Assembly (NCBI GenBank): GCA_900543395.1
Contig: UQQT01000015.1
Coordinates: 1 to 49,947 of the forward strand
Reading direction: 5' to 3'
Length of the DNA stretch: 49,947 nucleotides
DNA from: an uncultured Oscillospiraceae bacterium
GTDB lineage: Bacteria; Bacillota; Clostridia; Oscillospirales; Acutalibacteraceae
Part shown: positions 24,766 through 33,799 of the stretch, one piece after another
How the letters are laid out: each line of letters opens with the position of its first letter
Numbering within the stretch: the stretch's first letter is position 1
Translations under genes and position numbers: made by a program
Notes under the pieces: model-generated
What the model was told of the DNA's origin: nothing
What the model saw: the letters and a program-made list of their open reading frames with translations, nothing else
Databases searched by the model: none

Positions 24766-27192
24766 TCAGTATTTGATATCGAGTATCAGATTTAATACGT
24801 TTTCGGCGGTTCTCTGCATCTCGCCCAAGGTTATGCCGTCTTTCTTTTTAAGAGACTTCAGCATTGTTCCGTCGGGCGTTCTGTTCTGTCCTCTCGATCC
24901 GCCGGGCATGAGAACGTCGACCTGCGCCGTAACTCTGTACGCCTGATCGCTCATGTTTTTAAATTCGGGACTTTTACCCTTTTTCATCCACCAGTCGGTC
25001 ATGACGCTGCCCTTATATCCCCATTCCGAACGCAGAACGGCAGTACATAAATCGTAATTATAATGACTGTATACGGAATTTACCTTATTATATGAGGTCA
25101 TGATATTTTTAGGCTCGCCCTCTTTTACGCAGATTTCAAAGCCCTTTAAATATATTTCTCTCAACGCTCTTTCGCTTACTACGGAGTCGTTCATGTTACG
25201 TCTGAACTCCTGATTATTGCATGCAAAATGCTTCGGACACGCGCTTGCGCCCTCTGACTGTATACCGCGAACCGCGGCGGCGGCGATTTTGCCCGCGACG
25301 AGCGGATCCTCACTGTAATATTCAAAATTACGTCCGCACAGCGGGTTTCTGTGAATATTCATTCCGGGAGCTAAAAGAACGTCCGAACCGCGCTTTTTCA
25401 TCTCCTTTGCGACGGCGGAATATACCTTCTCGACAATATCGGGATTGAACGTACAGGCAAGAAGCGTACCGCACGGCAGAAGCGAGCACTGCGCGGAGAG
25501 TCTTATTCCCGACGGTCCGTCCGTTGTCGTGACAGGCATTACGCCCTTGTCTCTCAATGATTCGAGAACTCCGCCGAATACACCCGCGTTACCCTTTGCG
25601 CCGAGAGGACTGTTCATTGTGTAGTCGCCCCTCGATATCGCCTCTAATTCGTCGTTGTCAAGCTGGGCGATAAATTCGCGCATTGTGCATTTTCCGCTCT
25701 TAACGAACGATAATTTATATCCCCTATCACCCGTCTGCGGTATTGATTCGGGGCGCGCGGATATAATTCTCTGTCGTAAATCCGTTGAATTTACAACTGC
25801 TTTTTTATACGAAACAACCGTAGAATCCCCGAGTTTTTTCGCGGTCATAATATCGAATTCTTTTTTCGGAGCGCATACCTGCTCTTTTTTATCATAAAGA
25901 ACGGTATTTTTATTATAATATGTAAGAATTTTCTTAACGTCTCTTACGTTTTCACCCATATAAAAAGCGAATTCGCCCTTGTTTATAACATAGCTGTTCT
26001 TATAACCCGTAACGCCCTCGTCGTCATACGAACACAGCGCGTAATCATCCGAGATCAGAGTAACAGTTTCGCTCTCGCCGGGCTTTAAATCTCCCGTTTT
26101 TTTGAAAGCTGTTAATACAAGCGCGGGTTCGCCGAGCGGTTCGCACGGCTTTTCAAGATAAATTCCTACGGTCTGTCTGCCCGTATATCTGCCGGTATTC
26201 GTAACCTTTATTTTAAATTCGAAACCCGAATCCGTCTTTTTTGCGCCTGTCTTTTTAATATCAAACGTCGTATAGCTTAAACCGTAACCGAACGGATATA
26301 CGACCTTATTCTTTGCAAACGTTTCGAAATATCTGTAACCGACGTAGATATCCTCTTTATAGAATGTAAAATCCTTATCTCCGAAATTCCTGCTTGACGG
26401 ATAGTCGTCGATTGAATTCGCAATCGTGTCCGTAAGCTTTCCGCTCGGGCAGACTTTTCCGCACAGAATATCTGCGGCGGCGTTTCCCGACTCCATTCCG
26501 CCCTGCCAGATTATAAGAACCGCGCCGATTTTGCTTTTATATCTTCTGAGCCAGCTTAAATCGAATATTCCGCCGATATTGAGCAGAACAACGACGTTAT
26601 CGTACTTAGCCGTTACCTTGTCGAGCATGTCCGCCTCGTCGTCGGCAAGAAGCCAGCTTCCCTTATCGTTCTTACAGTCCCTGTCCTCGCCCGCGCTTCT
26701 GCCTATCGTGACAACCGCCGTATCGTTATTGAACGACGAACGACGAACGAAGTCGATATCGAGCTTAGCCTCGGGATAATAGAACGGCCAGTGCGCCCAA
26801 AATCCGTGATTTATCGGATTTTTTTCATTGTAATCATTATAAAACGAAGCTATCTTCTCGTCGAGCGTAAGCCTTCCGCAGTTTCTGATACCGTCCGCAA
26901 TGCTCACGGCGTAAGGCTTATTTACGTCTCCGCCCGAGCCATAGCCGACAAAGTGCGTCTGATACGACGTTATGCCGAACAGTGCAACTCTGCTGTTTTC
27001 TTTTAAAGGCAGAACGCCGTTGTTTTCAAGAAGCACCGCGCCCTCAGCCGCCGCCGAACGAAACAGAGCGGAAACATCCGCGTCAACATCGCCCCCGTCG
27101 GTTTCGCGTTTTGTCTCGTCCTGCGAGAGCGAATTTGCGACAGCCGCCGCAGTCTTTGTTACGATGTTATCTATTTTCTTTTTTAAATCCAT
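24766..27192 (-). CDS. Glycoside hydrolase family 3 beta-glucosidase with permuted domain order
   Basis: 808 residues. The domain normally at the C-terminus comes first: the alpha/beta sandwich domain (AEGAVLLENNGVLPLKE near 50, YPFGYGLSYT near 315), then a fibronectin-III-like domain (VTNTGRYTGRQTVGIYLE). The TIM barrel with the nucleophile Asp733 in GSVMTDWWM closes the protein, after the substrate-binding motifs VTTTDGPSGIR and KHFACNN. Such permuted GH3 enzymes are known from rumen clostridia. It should cleave beta-glucosides or related oligosaccharides in the cytoplasm. The ribosome site is weak (GACGGTGAT). It heads an operon with the beta-galactosidase. Confidence 0.92.
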   Translation of the reverse strand: MDLKKKIDNIVTKTAAAVANSLSQDETKRETDGGDVDADVSALFRSAAAEGAVLLENNGVLPLKENSRVALFGITSYQTHFVGYGSGGDVNKPYAVSIADGIRNCGRLTLDEKIASFYNDYNEKNPINHGFWAHWPFYYPEAKLDIDFVRRSSFNNDTAVVTIGRSAGEDRDCKNDKGSWLLADDEADMLDKVTAKYDNVVVLLNIGGIFDLSWLRRYKSKIGAVLIIWQGGMESGNAAADILCGKVCPSGKLTDTIANSIDDYPSSRNFGDKDFTFYKEDIYVGYRYFETFAKNKVVYPFGYGLSYTTFDIKKTGAKKTDSGFEFKIKVTNTGRYTGRQTVGIYLEKPCEPLGEPALVLTAFKKTGDLKPGESETVTLISDDYALCSYDDEGVTGYKNSYVINKGEFAFYMGENVRDVKKILTYYNKNTVLYDKKEQVCAPKKEFDIMTAKKLGDSTVVSYKKAVVNSTDLRQRIISARPESIPQTGDRGYKLSFVKSGKCTMREFIAQLDNDELEAISRGDYTMNSPLGAKGNAGVFGGVLESLRDKGVMPVTTTDGPSGIRLSAQCSLLPCGTLLACTFNPDIVEKVYSAVAKEMKKRGSDVLLAPGMNIHRNPLCGRNFEYYSEDPLVAGKIAAAAVRGIQSEGASACPKHFACNNQEFRRNMNDSVVSERALREIYLKGFEICVKEGEPKNIMTSYNKVNSVYSHYNYDLCTAVLRSEWGYKGSVMTDWWMKKGKSPEFKNMSDQAYRVTAQVDVLMPGGSRGQNRTPDGTMLKSLKKKDGITLGEMQRTAENVLNLILDIKY

Positions 27193-27224
27193 AATATCAC
27201 CGTCTTAATTTTTTATTCTTTTCT

Positions 27225-27253
27225 ATTATATATATAAGAAACGATTATGTAAA
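27225..27253 (-). promoter_or_regulatory. Promoter of the GH3-lacZ operon
   Basis: On the minus strand: -35 TTTACA (27253-27248), 17-base spacer, -10 TATAAT (27230-27225), 32 bases before the GH3 ATG. It diverges from the tRNA-Val promoter. Confidence 0.75.
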
Positions 27254-27297
27254 GCCCAAAAATTTTTGTGAAAAATAAAAAATTTTCGATTAAACTA

Positions 27298-27326
27298 TTT
27301 ACATATTGATAATATTATGATATAAT
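27298..27326 (+). promoter_or_regulatory. Promoter of tRNA-Val
   Basis: -35 TTTACA (27298-27303), 17-base spacer, -10 TATAAT (27321-27326), 12 bases before the tRNA. Confidence 0.75.
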
Positions 27327-27338
27327 CACTTTCGTTTT

Positions 27339-27415
27339 GAGGGTGTAGCTCAGTTGGTTAGAGTGCTTGCTTGACATGCAAGAGGTCGGTGGTTCGAGCC
27401 CACTCATCCTCACCA
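27339..27415 (+). tRNA. tRNA-Val (anticodon GAC)
   Basis: Acceptor GAGGGTG/CATCCTC, anticodon stem CTTGC/GCAAG with loop TTGACAT (anticodon GAC, reads GTC/GTT), T-arm GGTTCGAGCCC and encoded CCA. Confidence 0.95.
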
Positions 27416-27416
27416 G

Positions 27417-27450
27417 AACCGTCTTGCATATCATGGCAGGACGGTTATTT
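27417..27450 (+). terminator. Terminator after tRNA-Val
   Basis: Eleven-bp stem AACCGTCTTGC/GCAGGACGGTT (one G-U pair) beginning two bases after the tRNA CCA, followed by ATTTAT. Confidence 0.7.
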
Positions 27451-27495
27451 ATATAACTTTTTTTATAAAATATTCGACTGCGAAAGGGTGATACC

Positions 27496-27852
27496 ATGGA
27501 TATAGAGAGATGCGAATGTAATATTTCCGAACCCGAAAAAATAAAAGCGATACGCGACGAAATGCTCTCCGACAAGGAGCTTGAGGGCGTAGCAAATCTT
27601 TTTAAAATACTCGGCGACCCTACTCGCGCGAGAATCGTGACCGCGCTTGACAACAAGGAGGTCTGCGTGTGCGACCTTGCGGAGGCTCTGGGTATGACGA
27701 AGTCGGCAGTCTCCCACCAGCTCGCGATTTTAAAGGCGAATAATATCGTCAAGTCCCGCCGTTCGGGCAAACACATTTATTACAGCTTCGACGACGGACA
27801 TATCACAGCGATAATAGAAATTGCGCAGTCGCATATTAAGCATAAGCATTGA
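27496..27852 (+). CDS. ArsR/SmtB-family metal-responsive repressor (CadC-like)
   Basis: 118 residues with a winged helix-turn-helix: GDPTRARIVTALDNKE, then the metal-site motif EVCVCDLAEALG, in which the two cysteines match the ELCVCD box of ArsR and CadC sensors, and TKSAVSHQLAILK as recognition helix. An N-terminal CECN pair would complete a CadC-type site for Cd/Pb/Zn. Such proteins leave DNA when metal binds. It lies just upstream of an HMA protein and a P-type ATPase whose promoter carries two dyads, the likely target. Start: AAAGGG eight bases before ATG. Confidence 0.93.
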   Translation: MDIERCECNISEPEKIKAIRDEMLSDKELEGVANLFKILGDPTRARIVTALDNKEVCVCDLAEALGMTKSAVSHQLAILKANNIVKSRRSGKHIYYSFDDGHITAIIEIAQSHIKHKH

Positions 27853-27892
27853 TAAAAATATTCGGCATATTCGAATAATAATCGACATTTAA

Positions 27893-27931
27893 GAAATATC
27901 CGCAGTTTTTCGGATATTTCTTATTTTTTTT
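27893..27931 (+). terminator. Terminator after the ArsR-family gene
   Basis: Ten-bp perfect stem GAAATATCCG/CGGATATTTC followed by TTATTTTTTTT. It separates the repressor gene from the HMA/P-ATPase promoter, so the two are transcribed independently. Confidence 0.88.
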
Positions 27932-27941
27932 GAAAAAGCTA

Positions 27942-27971
27942 TTGACAATTGAATACTTGTTCAACTATAAT
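27942..27971 (+). promoter_or_regulatory. Promoter of the HMA-P-ATPase genes
   Basis: -35 TTGACA (27942-27947), 18-base spacer and -10 TATAAT (27966-27971). The spacer holds the first of two metal-repressor-like dyads. Confidence 0.8.
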
Positions 27972-27997
27972 ACAGATGACAGATGAACAACCGTTCA
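27949..27997. promoter_or_regulatory. Pair of ArsR-type operator dyads
   Basis: Dyad one is TTGAA (27949-27953) with TTCAA (27960-27964), inside the promoter spacer. Dyad two is TGAAC (27984-27988) with GTTCA (27993-27997), just downstream of the expected start. Both resemble the TGAA/TTCA half-sites of ArsR-family operators. The neighbouring CadC-like repressor is the likely ligand; this is inferred from position. Confidence 0.6.
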
Positions 27998-28040
27998 ACT
28001 GTTTCCATATAATTTATCGTTTGAAAGAGGTTTGCTTATC

Positions 28041-28259
28041 ATGAAAAAAACATACGGTATCGAAGTAGACTGTGCAAACTGCGCTTCCAAAATGGAGGAC
28101 GCGGCCGCAAAAACCAACGGCGTTAAATCGGCGGTTGTATCGTTCATGACTCAGAAAATGAAGGTTGAGTTCGAGGACGGAGCTGACATTGACGAAACTA
28201 TGAAGCTTGTTCTTAAAAACTGCAAAAAAGTCGAGGATGACTGCGAAATCTTCATCTGA
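28041..28259 (+). CDS. Stand-alone heavy-metal-associated (HMA) domain protein
   Basis: 72 residues, a single ferredoxin-like HMA domain. The site EVDCANCASKMED has the Asp-Cys-x-x-Cys form typical of the N-terminal Zn/Cd-binding domain of ZntA/CadA pumps, not the MxCxxC of copper chaperones. ATG 28041 has AGAGG twelve bases ahead; an upstream TTG at 28032 is too close to that site. The next gene is a P-type ATPase that lacks such a domain, so this may be its detached metal-binding domain or chaperone. Confidence 0.88.
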   Translation: MKKTYGIEVDCANCASKMEDAAAKTNGVKSAVVSFMTQKMKVEFEDGADIDETMKLVLKNCKKVEDDCEIFI

Positions 28260-28301
28260 TTATCAACACTTAAAATCCGGTACGATTCGGAGCGAATTAT
28301 C

Positions 28302-30176
28302 ATGAATAAAAAACAGAAAAAAGTTCTTATACGTATTATAATATCGGCAATCCTTGTGATTATCCTGTCGGTTCTGTTTAAATTCGTCGAGTTAAACATT
28401 TGGATTCAGGCGGTTCTTTATCTCATCCCCTATGCGGTTATCGGTTACGATATACTGAAAAAAGCCGTCAAGGGCATAATCAAAGGTCAGATTTTCGACG
28501 AAAACTTCCTTATGGCTGTCGCAACTGTCGGCGCTATCGGCTTAGGCGACTTCCGCGAGGGCGTTGCGGTTATGCTGTTCTATCAGACAGGCGAGCTTTT
28601 CCAGAGCGTGGCAGTCGGAAAGAGCCGTAAGAATATAACAGAATTAATGGATATACGTCCCGATTACGCAAACGTCGAAATCGACGGCAGGTTAGAGCAG
28701 GTCGACCCCGACGACGTTGAAACGGGCACGGAAATAACAGTAAATCCCGGAGAGAAGGTACCTATCGACGGTATCGTCGTTTCGGGCGAAACAACGCTTG
28801 ACACAAGCGCGCTCACAGGTGAAAGCGTTCCGAGAAATGCGGGAAAAGGCGATGAGGTCATCAGCGGATGCATTAACCTCACGGGCGAAATCAGAATCAA
28901 AACGACTAAGGAATTCGGCGAATCCACAGTTTCGAAAATACTCGACCTCGTTGAAAATTCGAGTATGAAGAAATCAAAAAGCGAAAATTTCATCACGAAA
29001 TTCGCAAGATACTACACACCTGCCGTATGTATCGGTGCGCTCGTTCTCGCAATTATCCCCCCTGTCATAAAACTCATAATCGGTCAGTCTCCCGCATGGG
29101 GCGACTGGATAACGAGAGCGCTGACTTTCCTTGTTATAAGCTGTCCGTGCGCGCTTGTTATTTCGATTCCTTTAAGCTTCTTTGCGGGAATCGGATGCGC
29201 TTCGAGCAACGGCATACTTGTAAAGGGCTCTAACTATCTTGAGGCTCTTTCGGACGCAAAATACATTGTGTTCGATAAAACGGGTACGCTTACAAAGGGC
29301 GTTTTCGAGGTTACGGGCGTATACCCGGCAGAGGGCTTCGATTCCGACTCGCTTTTATACTACGCTTCGTACGCAGAGAGCGGTTCGAGCCATCCTATCA
29401 GTTTAAGTCTTAAAAAGCATTACGGAAAGGATATTGACAGAAGCAAGGTAACCGACGTAAAGGAAATTTCCGGTCACGGCGTTTCGGCAAAGGTCGAATC
29501 GAAGCAGGTTTTTGCGGGCAATATTAAATTAATGAAGCTCGAAAATATAAACGTTTCCGACATTCACGACGAGGGAACGGTCGTATACGTAAGCGTCGAC
29601 AAAAAGTATGCGGGCTGCATAGTCATTTCCGACATAGTAAAGGACTCGTCGAAGGAAGCGATTGCACTCTTAAAGCATCACGGAATCAAAAAGACGGTAA
29701 TGCTCACGGGCGACTCCGAAAACACGGCGAAGCGCGTAGCATCCGAAATCGGCATTGACGAGTACAAGTCACAGCTTCTCCCTGCGGATAAGGTAAACGA
29801 GGTTGAGAAGCTTCTCAGTGAAAAGACGGGCAAGGAAAAGCTTGCGTTCGTAGGCGACGGAATAAACGACGCTCCCGTCCTTTCGAGAGCGGACATAGGC
29901 ATAGCGATGGGTGCGCTCGGCTCGGACGCGGCTATCGAGGCGGCGGATATCGTATTAATGGACGACGACCCCGCAAAGATTCCGCTTGCAAGTAAAATTT
30001 CGCAGAAAACCTTGCGAATTGTTAAGGAAAATATCGTATTCGCACTTTTTATAAAGGCGGTATGCCTGATTCTCGGCGCGCTCGGAATTGCGAATATGTG
30101 GATCGCGATTTTTGCTGACGTAGGAGTTATGGTTATCGCCGTACTCAACGCGACAAGGGCGTTAAAATTAAAATAA
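28302..30176 (+). CDS. cadA: Zn/Cd/Pb-type P1B ATPase without N-terminal metal-binding domain
   Basis: 624 residues. The membrane segments begin at once (LIRIIISAILVIILSVLF near 10), with no HMA domain. Then come the actuator loop (TGES 172-175), the ion-binding CPC at 281-283 in ISCPCALVIS, the phosphorylated Asp325 in DKTGTLTKG, the HP motif in GSSHPIS, the nucleotide fold GDGINDAPVL, and a last helix with DVGVMVIAVLNATRALK, where the Asp fits the Zn/Cd/Pb subgroup (P1B-2). It exports divalent metal from the cytoplasm. It lies 42 bases after the separate HMA protein and under the same dyad-bearing promoter. Confidence 0.92.
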   Translation: MNKKQKKVLIRIIISAILVIILSVLFKFVELNIWIQAVLYLIPYAVIGYDILKKAVKGIIKGQIFDENFLMAVATVGAIGLGDFREGVAVMLFYQTGELFQSVAVGKSRKNITELMDIRPDYANVEIDGRLEQVDPDDVETGTEITVNPGEKVPIDGIVVSGETTLDTSALTGESVPRNAGKGDEVISGCINLTGEIRIKTTKEFGESTVSKILDLVENSSMKKSKSENFITKFARYYTPAVCIGALVLAIIPPVIKLIIGQSPAWGDWITRALTFLVISCPCALVISIPLSFFAGIGCASSNGILVKGSNYLEALSDAKYIVFDKTGTLTKGVFEVTGVYPAEGFDSDSLLYYASYAESGSSHPISLSLKKHYGKDIDRSKVTDVKEISGHGVSAKVESKQVFAGNIKLMKLENINVSDIHDEGTVVYVSVDKKYAGCIVISDIVKDSSKEAIALLKHHGIKKTVMLTGDSENTAKRVASEIGIDEYKSQLLPADKVNEVEKLLSEKTGKEKLAFVGDGINDAPVLSRADIGIAMGALGSDAAIEAADIVLMDDDPAKIPLASKISQKTLRIVKENIVFALFIKAVCLILGALGIANMWIAIFADVGVMVIAVLNATRALKLK

Positions 30177-30191
30177 TAAAGTTAAAACAAT

Positions 30192-30235
30192 ACCGCCGAA
30201 ACAGGTTTCACAATCCGTTCCGGCGGTCAGTTTTA
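30192..30235 (+). terminator. Terminator after the P-type ATPase
   Basis: Stem ACCGCCG/CGGCGGT (30192-30198 and 30221-30227) extended by AAC/GTT past one mismatch, then CAGTTTTATTT. It lies between convergent genes and could also serve the esterase. Confidence 0.75.
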
Positions 30236-30246
30236 TTTATCTGTAA

Positions 30247-30990
30247 TTATTTCAGCATATAATCAATACAGCGTTTTACGTTTCTGTCCCATAACGCCCA
30301 ATCGTGACCGCCGTCCTCGAAAACGTATTTTATGTCCATACCCAGTTTATCGGCTTTTTCCTTAAACGATTCGGACGCTTTAATCCAAAAATCCTGCTTA
30401 CCGCACGAAATATACATTTTCATATCCTTATGCTTTTCCTTATCGAGCATGGTTTTCGGATCTTCTGCCGTGCCGTCACTGAAAAACGGCTTCATAAACG
30501 GGAACTCCGAATCAATAGTATTTGCAAAGCCCGCAGCGACGTATTTTAAATCGAGAAGCCCCGAAAACGAGCCGAAGCCGAAGTATTTATCGGGATTTGC
30601 AAGGGCGATTTTGGCGGCTCCCATACCGCCCATAGAAAGCCCCGCTATAAAATTTTTATCCCTGTCGTTTGAAATTCCTATAATCGAATGAAAATACCGG
30701 GGAAGCTCTTTTACTATAAATTCCTTAAAATTCTGAGAATAAATATTGTCGCAGTACATACTCCTGTCGCCGTCGGGCATTATAACATTTATACCGTACT
30801 CGCCCGCGTAACGCTCTATTGACGAAAAACGCGTCCAGCATGTATTATCATCCGACAGTCCGTGCAGAAGCCACAGGGTCTTTCTGTCGGGAACGTCGGT
30901 TCTCTGCGAATACGTCTCGGGAAAACACACGGTAACCTCGGTCTGCTTCTTTAGAGACTGCGAGGCAAAATTAAACGATGCTATTGACAT
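30247..30990 (-). CDS. Esterase of the S-formylglutathione hydrolase / feruloyl esterase-like group
   Basis: 247 residues, an alpha/beta hydrolase of the putative esterase (esterase D / EstA tributyrin esterase) group. The oxyanion region is LWLLHGLSDD near residue 42, the nucleophile Ser is in AGLSMGGMGAA near 118, and the His is in EDGGHDWALWD near 228. No signal peptide, so it acts in the cytoplasm, perhaps removing acetyl or similar groups from imported sugars. It follows the Mn-pyrophosphatase gene by 25 bases on the same strand. Confidence 0.88.
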   Translation of the reverse strand: MSIASFNFASQSLKKQTEVTVCFPETYSQRTDVPDRKTLWLLHGLSDDNTCWTRFSSIERYAGEYGINVIMPDGDRSMYCDNIYSQNFKEFIVKELPRYFHSIIGISNDRDKNFIAGLSMGGMGAAKIALANPDKYFGFGSFSGLLDLKYVAAGFANTIDSEFPFMKPFFSDGTAEDPKTMLDKEKHKDMKMYISCGKQDFWIKASESFKEKADKLGMDIKYVFEDGGHDWALWDRNVKRCIDYMLK

Positions 30991-31015
30991 TACCTATAAA
31001 TTCCTTTCAAAATTA

Positions 31016-32680
31016 TTATACGATACCCTCGTTATTTATAGCCGACATAAACGCGGGAATAAGCTGCTTCTTTCGCGAAACAACTCCGCCGAGCGTTAAG
31101 CATCCGTTTTCGGGCGTTTTTCCGAAAGCCTCTTTGCACAGCTCGTCCGCGCCCTCGCCGTAGCATATAAGCTCCGTACTCTCGGTTATTATATCCGTGA
31201 GCATAAAGAAAACCATGTCGAGTCTGTGCTCCGAGCACATTTTCGCAACGTAGCTGAGCATTTTATCCTTTATGGAGGAAAGCTCCTTTTCGCTCATCGA
31301 ATTAATTTGTCCTACGCCGAGAGTGATTTTTCCGACCTCGAATTTCTTATAATCCTGATAGAAAATTTCCTCGGGAGTTTTCTCGATGAGATTGCTGCCT
31401 GCCGTAAACATTTCCACTCCGAATTTTTCGCAGTCTATGCCCGCAATTTGAGCCAGGGCGTGCGCCGCGTCCTTATCAAAGGGCGTGCATGTGGGACTTC
31501 TGAACAAAAGCGTATCGGACAAAATGGCTCCGCAAAGAAGTCCGGCGGTGTCGGAAGAAAGCTCAACGCCCTTCTCCCTGTAAATTTTATAAATAATGGA
31601 AGCCGTACAGCCTACCGGCTCGTTTCTGAAATATACGGGCGATACCGTCTCAAGCGAGCCTAAGCGGTGATGGTCTATAACCTCTAAAATATCGGCGTTT
31701 CTGATATTGTCAACAGCCTGCGCCTCCTCGTTATGGTCGACGAGAATAACCGCCCTCTTGTGCGCACCCAATAAATTACGTCTCGATATCATGCCGAGGT
31801 ACGTGCCCTTTTTCTTATCGACTATCGGGAAATCCCTGAATCTGCGCTTCATCATTTCCTCTTTTATATCGTCGGTATAGTCGTACGGGTCAAACGTTGT
31901 CAGATTTTCGCTTTTCATAAAAAAGCCGACGGTCATGCTCTGATTTATAAGCCTTGCAACCTCGTACGTATCGAGCGGAGTTACGATAACACAGCAGTTG
32001 TTCACGGCGGCAAGGTTGCGAATGGATTTTGAAACGGGCGCGCCGAGACAAATGACGATACATCCAGCCTCCATCTCGATTGCGCTCAACTGCGACTCAT
32101 ACCTGTTGCCGAGAATAACCATATCGTTCGGCTTTATATAATGCTCCATAACATCGGGGTTTGCGGCGGCGATTATAACCTTACCCGAATTAAAATCCGC
32201 GTTTTCGTCGCCGACAATCATCTCGCCGTCGAGCGTTTCTATAATATTCTTATAAGGTGTATGCCCTGCGGAAAGTATGGAGCTGTCCTGCCGTCTCATC
32301 ATGGATGTGGCTATGTCCTGAATCGTTATTATGCCCTCTAATTTATTATCCCCGGAAACTATCGGGAGCGTTACCGCGTTGATTTCGTCCATAAGCTCCC
32401 ACGCTTTTTTTAAAGAAAGACCGCTGTCAACGCCCGGAACCTTCCGTATCTCCATATCCTTTACACGGGTGCCTATATTATTAAGATAAACGGGGATATC
32501 CGCAGAGAATCTGTTTAAAACATATTCAGTCTCTGCGTTTATCTGTCCCGCGCGCGTCGCAACGTATGAATTGCCGTCCCCGAGCGCGTTTTTAAGCCGG
32601 GAATACGCTATCGCGGAGCAAATCGAATCCGTATCGGGATTTCTGTGTCCTACAACGTAAACCGTTCTTTTATCTGCCAT
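31016..32680 (-). CDS. CBS-domain-containing manganese-dependent inorganic pyrophosphatase (DHH family)
   Basis: 554 residues. The N-terminal DHH part starts VVGHRNPDTDSICSAIAY; an insert carries two CBS domains and a DRTGG domain (about 65-300); the DHH part resumes at ILVDHNEEAQ and EVIDHHRLG, and DHHA2 closes the protein. This is the regulated family II pyrophosphatase known from clostridia, where AMP/ADP inhibit and ATP or diadenosine tetraphosphate activate through the insert. It splits pyrophosphate in the cytoplasm. The ATG has AGGAGG nine bases ahead and a clear promoter. Confidence 0.93.
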   Translation of the reverse strand: MADKRTVYVVGHRNPDTDSICSAIAYSRLKNALGDGNSYVATRAGQINAETEYVLNRFSADIPVYLNNIGTRVKDMEIRKVPGVDSGLSLKKAWELMDEINAVTLPIVSGDNKLEGIITIQDIATSMMRRQDSSILSAGHTPYKNIIETLDGEMIVGDENADFNSGKVIIAAANPDVMEHYIKPNDMVILGNRYESQLSAIEMEAGCIVICLGAPVSKSIRNLAAVNNCCVIVTPLDTYEVARLINQSMTVGFFMKSENLTTFDPYDYTDDIKEEMMKRRFRDFPIVDKKKGTYLGMISRRNLLGAHKRAVILVDHNEEAQAVDNIRNADILEVIDHHRLGSLETVSPVYFRNEPVGCTASIIYKIYREKGVELSSDTAGLLCGAILSDTLLFRSPTCTPFDKDAAHALAQIAGIDCEKFGVEMFTAGSNLIEKTPEEIFYQDYKKFEVGKITLGVGQINSMSEKELSSIKDKMLSYVAKMCSEHRLDMVFFMLTDIITESTELICYGEGADELCKEAFGKTPENGCLTLGGVVSRKKQLIPAFMSAINNEGIV

Positions 32681-32717
32681 AACATCGCCTCCTGATTGTA
32701 CTCTGTATTATGATAAA

Positions 32718-32746
32718 AGTATATCACAGCTATAAATAATTGTAAA
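32718..32746 (-). promoter_or_regulatory. Promoter of the Mn-pyrophosphatase-esterase operon
   Basis: On the minus strand: -35 TTTACA (32746-32741), 17-base spacer, -10 TATACT (32723-32718), 38 bases before the ATG. Confidence 0.7.
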
Positions 32747-32761
32747 CAAAAATCTAACTCA

Positions 32762-32789
32762 TTGACTTTGCGGATTAAAGGTATATAAT
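32762..32789 (+). promoter_or_regulatory. Promoter of the EamA transporter gene
   Basis: -35 TTGACT (32762-32767), 16-base spacer, -10 TATAAT (32784-32789), 34 bases before ATG 32823. Confidence 0.7.
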
Positions 32790-32822
32790 TATTAGGATAT
32801 ATAAATTTTGGAGAGAAATAAA

Positions 32823-33758
32823 ATGGAAAAGAAAAAAATCAATTTTGCGGGACCCTTGTGTCTTTTGCTCGCGGCGGTAATATGGGGAATATCGTTCGTC
32901 GCACAGAGCGAGGGCGCAAGCGTCGGAGACTTTACGTTTATAGGAATAAGGAGCCTGCTTGCGAGCGCGTCGATTTTCGTATACATACTGATAAGCTCCG
33001 CGTTCTCAAAAAAGAAAAATACGGCTGAACCGAAAATGCGGGAGAATAAAAAAGTCCTTTGGATATGCGGTACGGTCTGCGGTCTTGCGCTGTGCGCGGC
33101 TACGAATTTACAGCAGATAGGCATACGTCTCCTGCCTGAGGGGACAAGCGTGGGCAAGGCGGGCTTTCTCACGGCTCTTTACATAGTTCTCGTGCCGATA
33201 CTCGGCATTTTTCTGAAAAAGCGTATTTCTCCGCTTGTATGGGGCGCAGTCGCGATTGCCGTATGCGGACTGTATCTTATCGCAATTCCGAAGGGCTCGT
33301 CGCTCGGAGGAATTACGTCCGCCGACATTCTTCTTATCGCCTGCGCGCTTTGCTTTGCGGTTCATATTACGCTATGCGACCTTTTCGCACCGAAAGCGGA
33401 TCCCGTTAAGATTTCCTGCATACAGTTTCTCGTGTGCGGAGTCATTTCATGCATATTCATGTTTATATTCGAGGATTTCAATATTCATAAAATTTTGAAA
33501 ATGAGCATCCCGATTCTCTATTCGGGCGTGCTTTCCGGAGGCGTGGCGTTTACGCTTCAGATAATCGGACAGAGATTCACGCCTCCCGCGCTTGCCGCCA
33601 TGCTGATGAGTCTCGAATCCACATTTTCCGTAATCGCGGACTGGATAATCAGAGGAAACAAGATGTCTGCACGCGAGCTTATCGGCTGTGCCGTCATGTT
33701 CTCGGCGATAATTCTCGCCCAGCTCCCCGTCTCAGCAAAGAAAAAAGACAAAGCTTAA
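32823..33758 (+). CDS. EamA/DMT-family transporter
   Basis: 311 residues with ten hydrophobic helices in two EamA repeats. The first opens with LLLAAVIWGISFVAQSEGA and carries the QQIGIRLLPEGTSVGKAGFLT stretch typical of the family; the second ends AMLMSLESTFSVIADWIIRG. Members export or import small metabolites such as amino acids. ATG 32823 has GGAGAGA eight bases ahead; an earlier ATG at 32808 is inside the ribosome site region. It stands alone under its own promoter. The substrate is unknown. Confidence 0.9.
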   Translation: MEKKKINFAGPLCLLLAAVIWGISFVAQSEGASVGDFTFIGIRSLLASASIFVYILISSAFSKKKNTAEPKMRENKKVLWICGTVCGLALCAATNLQQIGIRLLPEGTSVGKAGFLTALYIVLVPILGIFLKKRISPLVWGAVAIAVCGLYLIAIPKGSSLGGITSADILLIACALCFAVHITLCDLFAPKADPVKISCIQFLVCGVISCIFMFIFEDFNIHKILKMSIPILYSGVLSGGVAFTLQIIGQRFTPPALAAMLMSLESTFSVIADWIIRGNKMSARELIGCAVMFSAIILAQLPVSAKKKDKA

Positions 33759-33799
33759 TTTTTATCACAGAAAAAAGACAAATAGTATAATTATGACTC

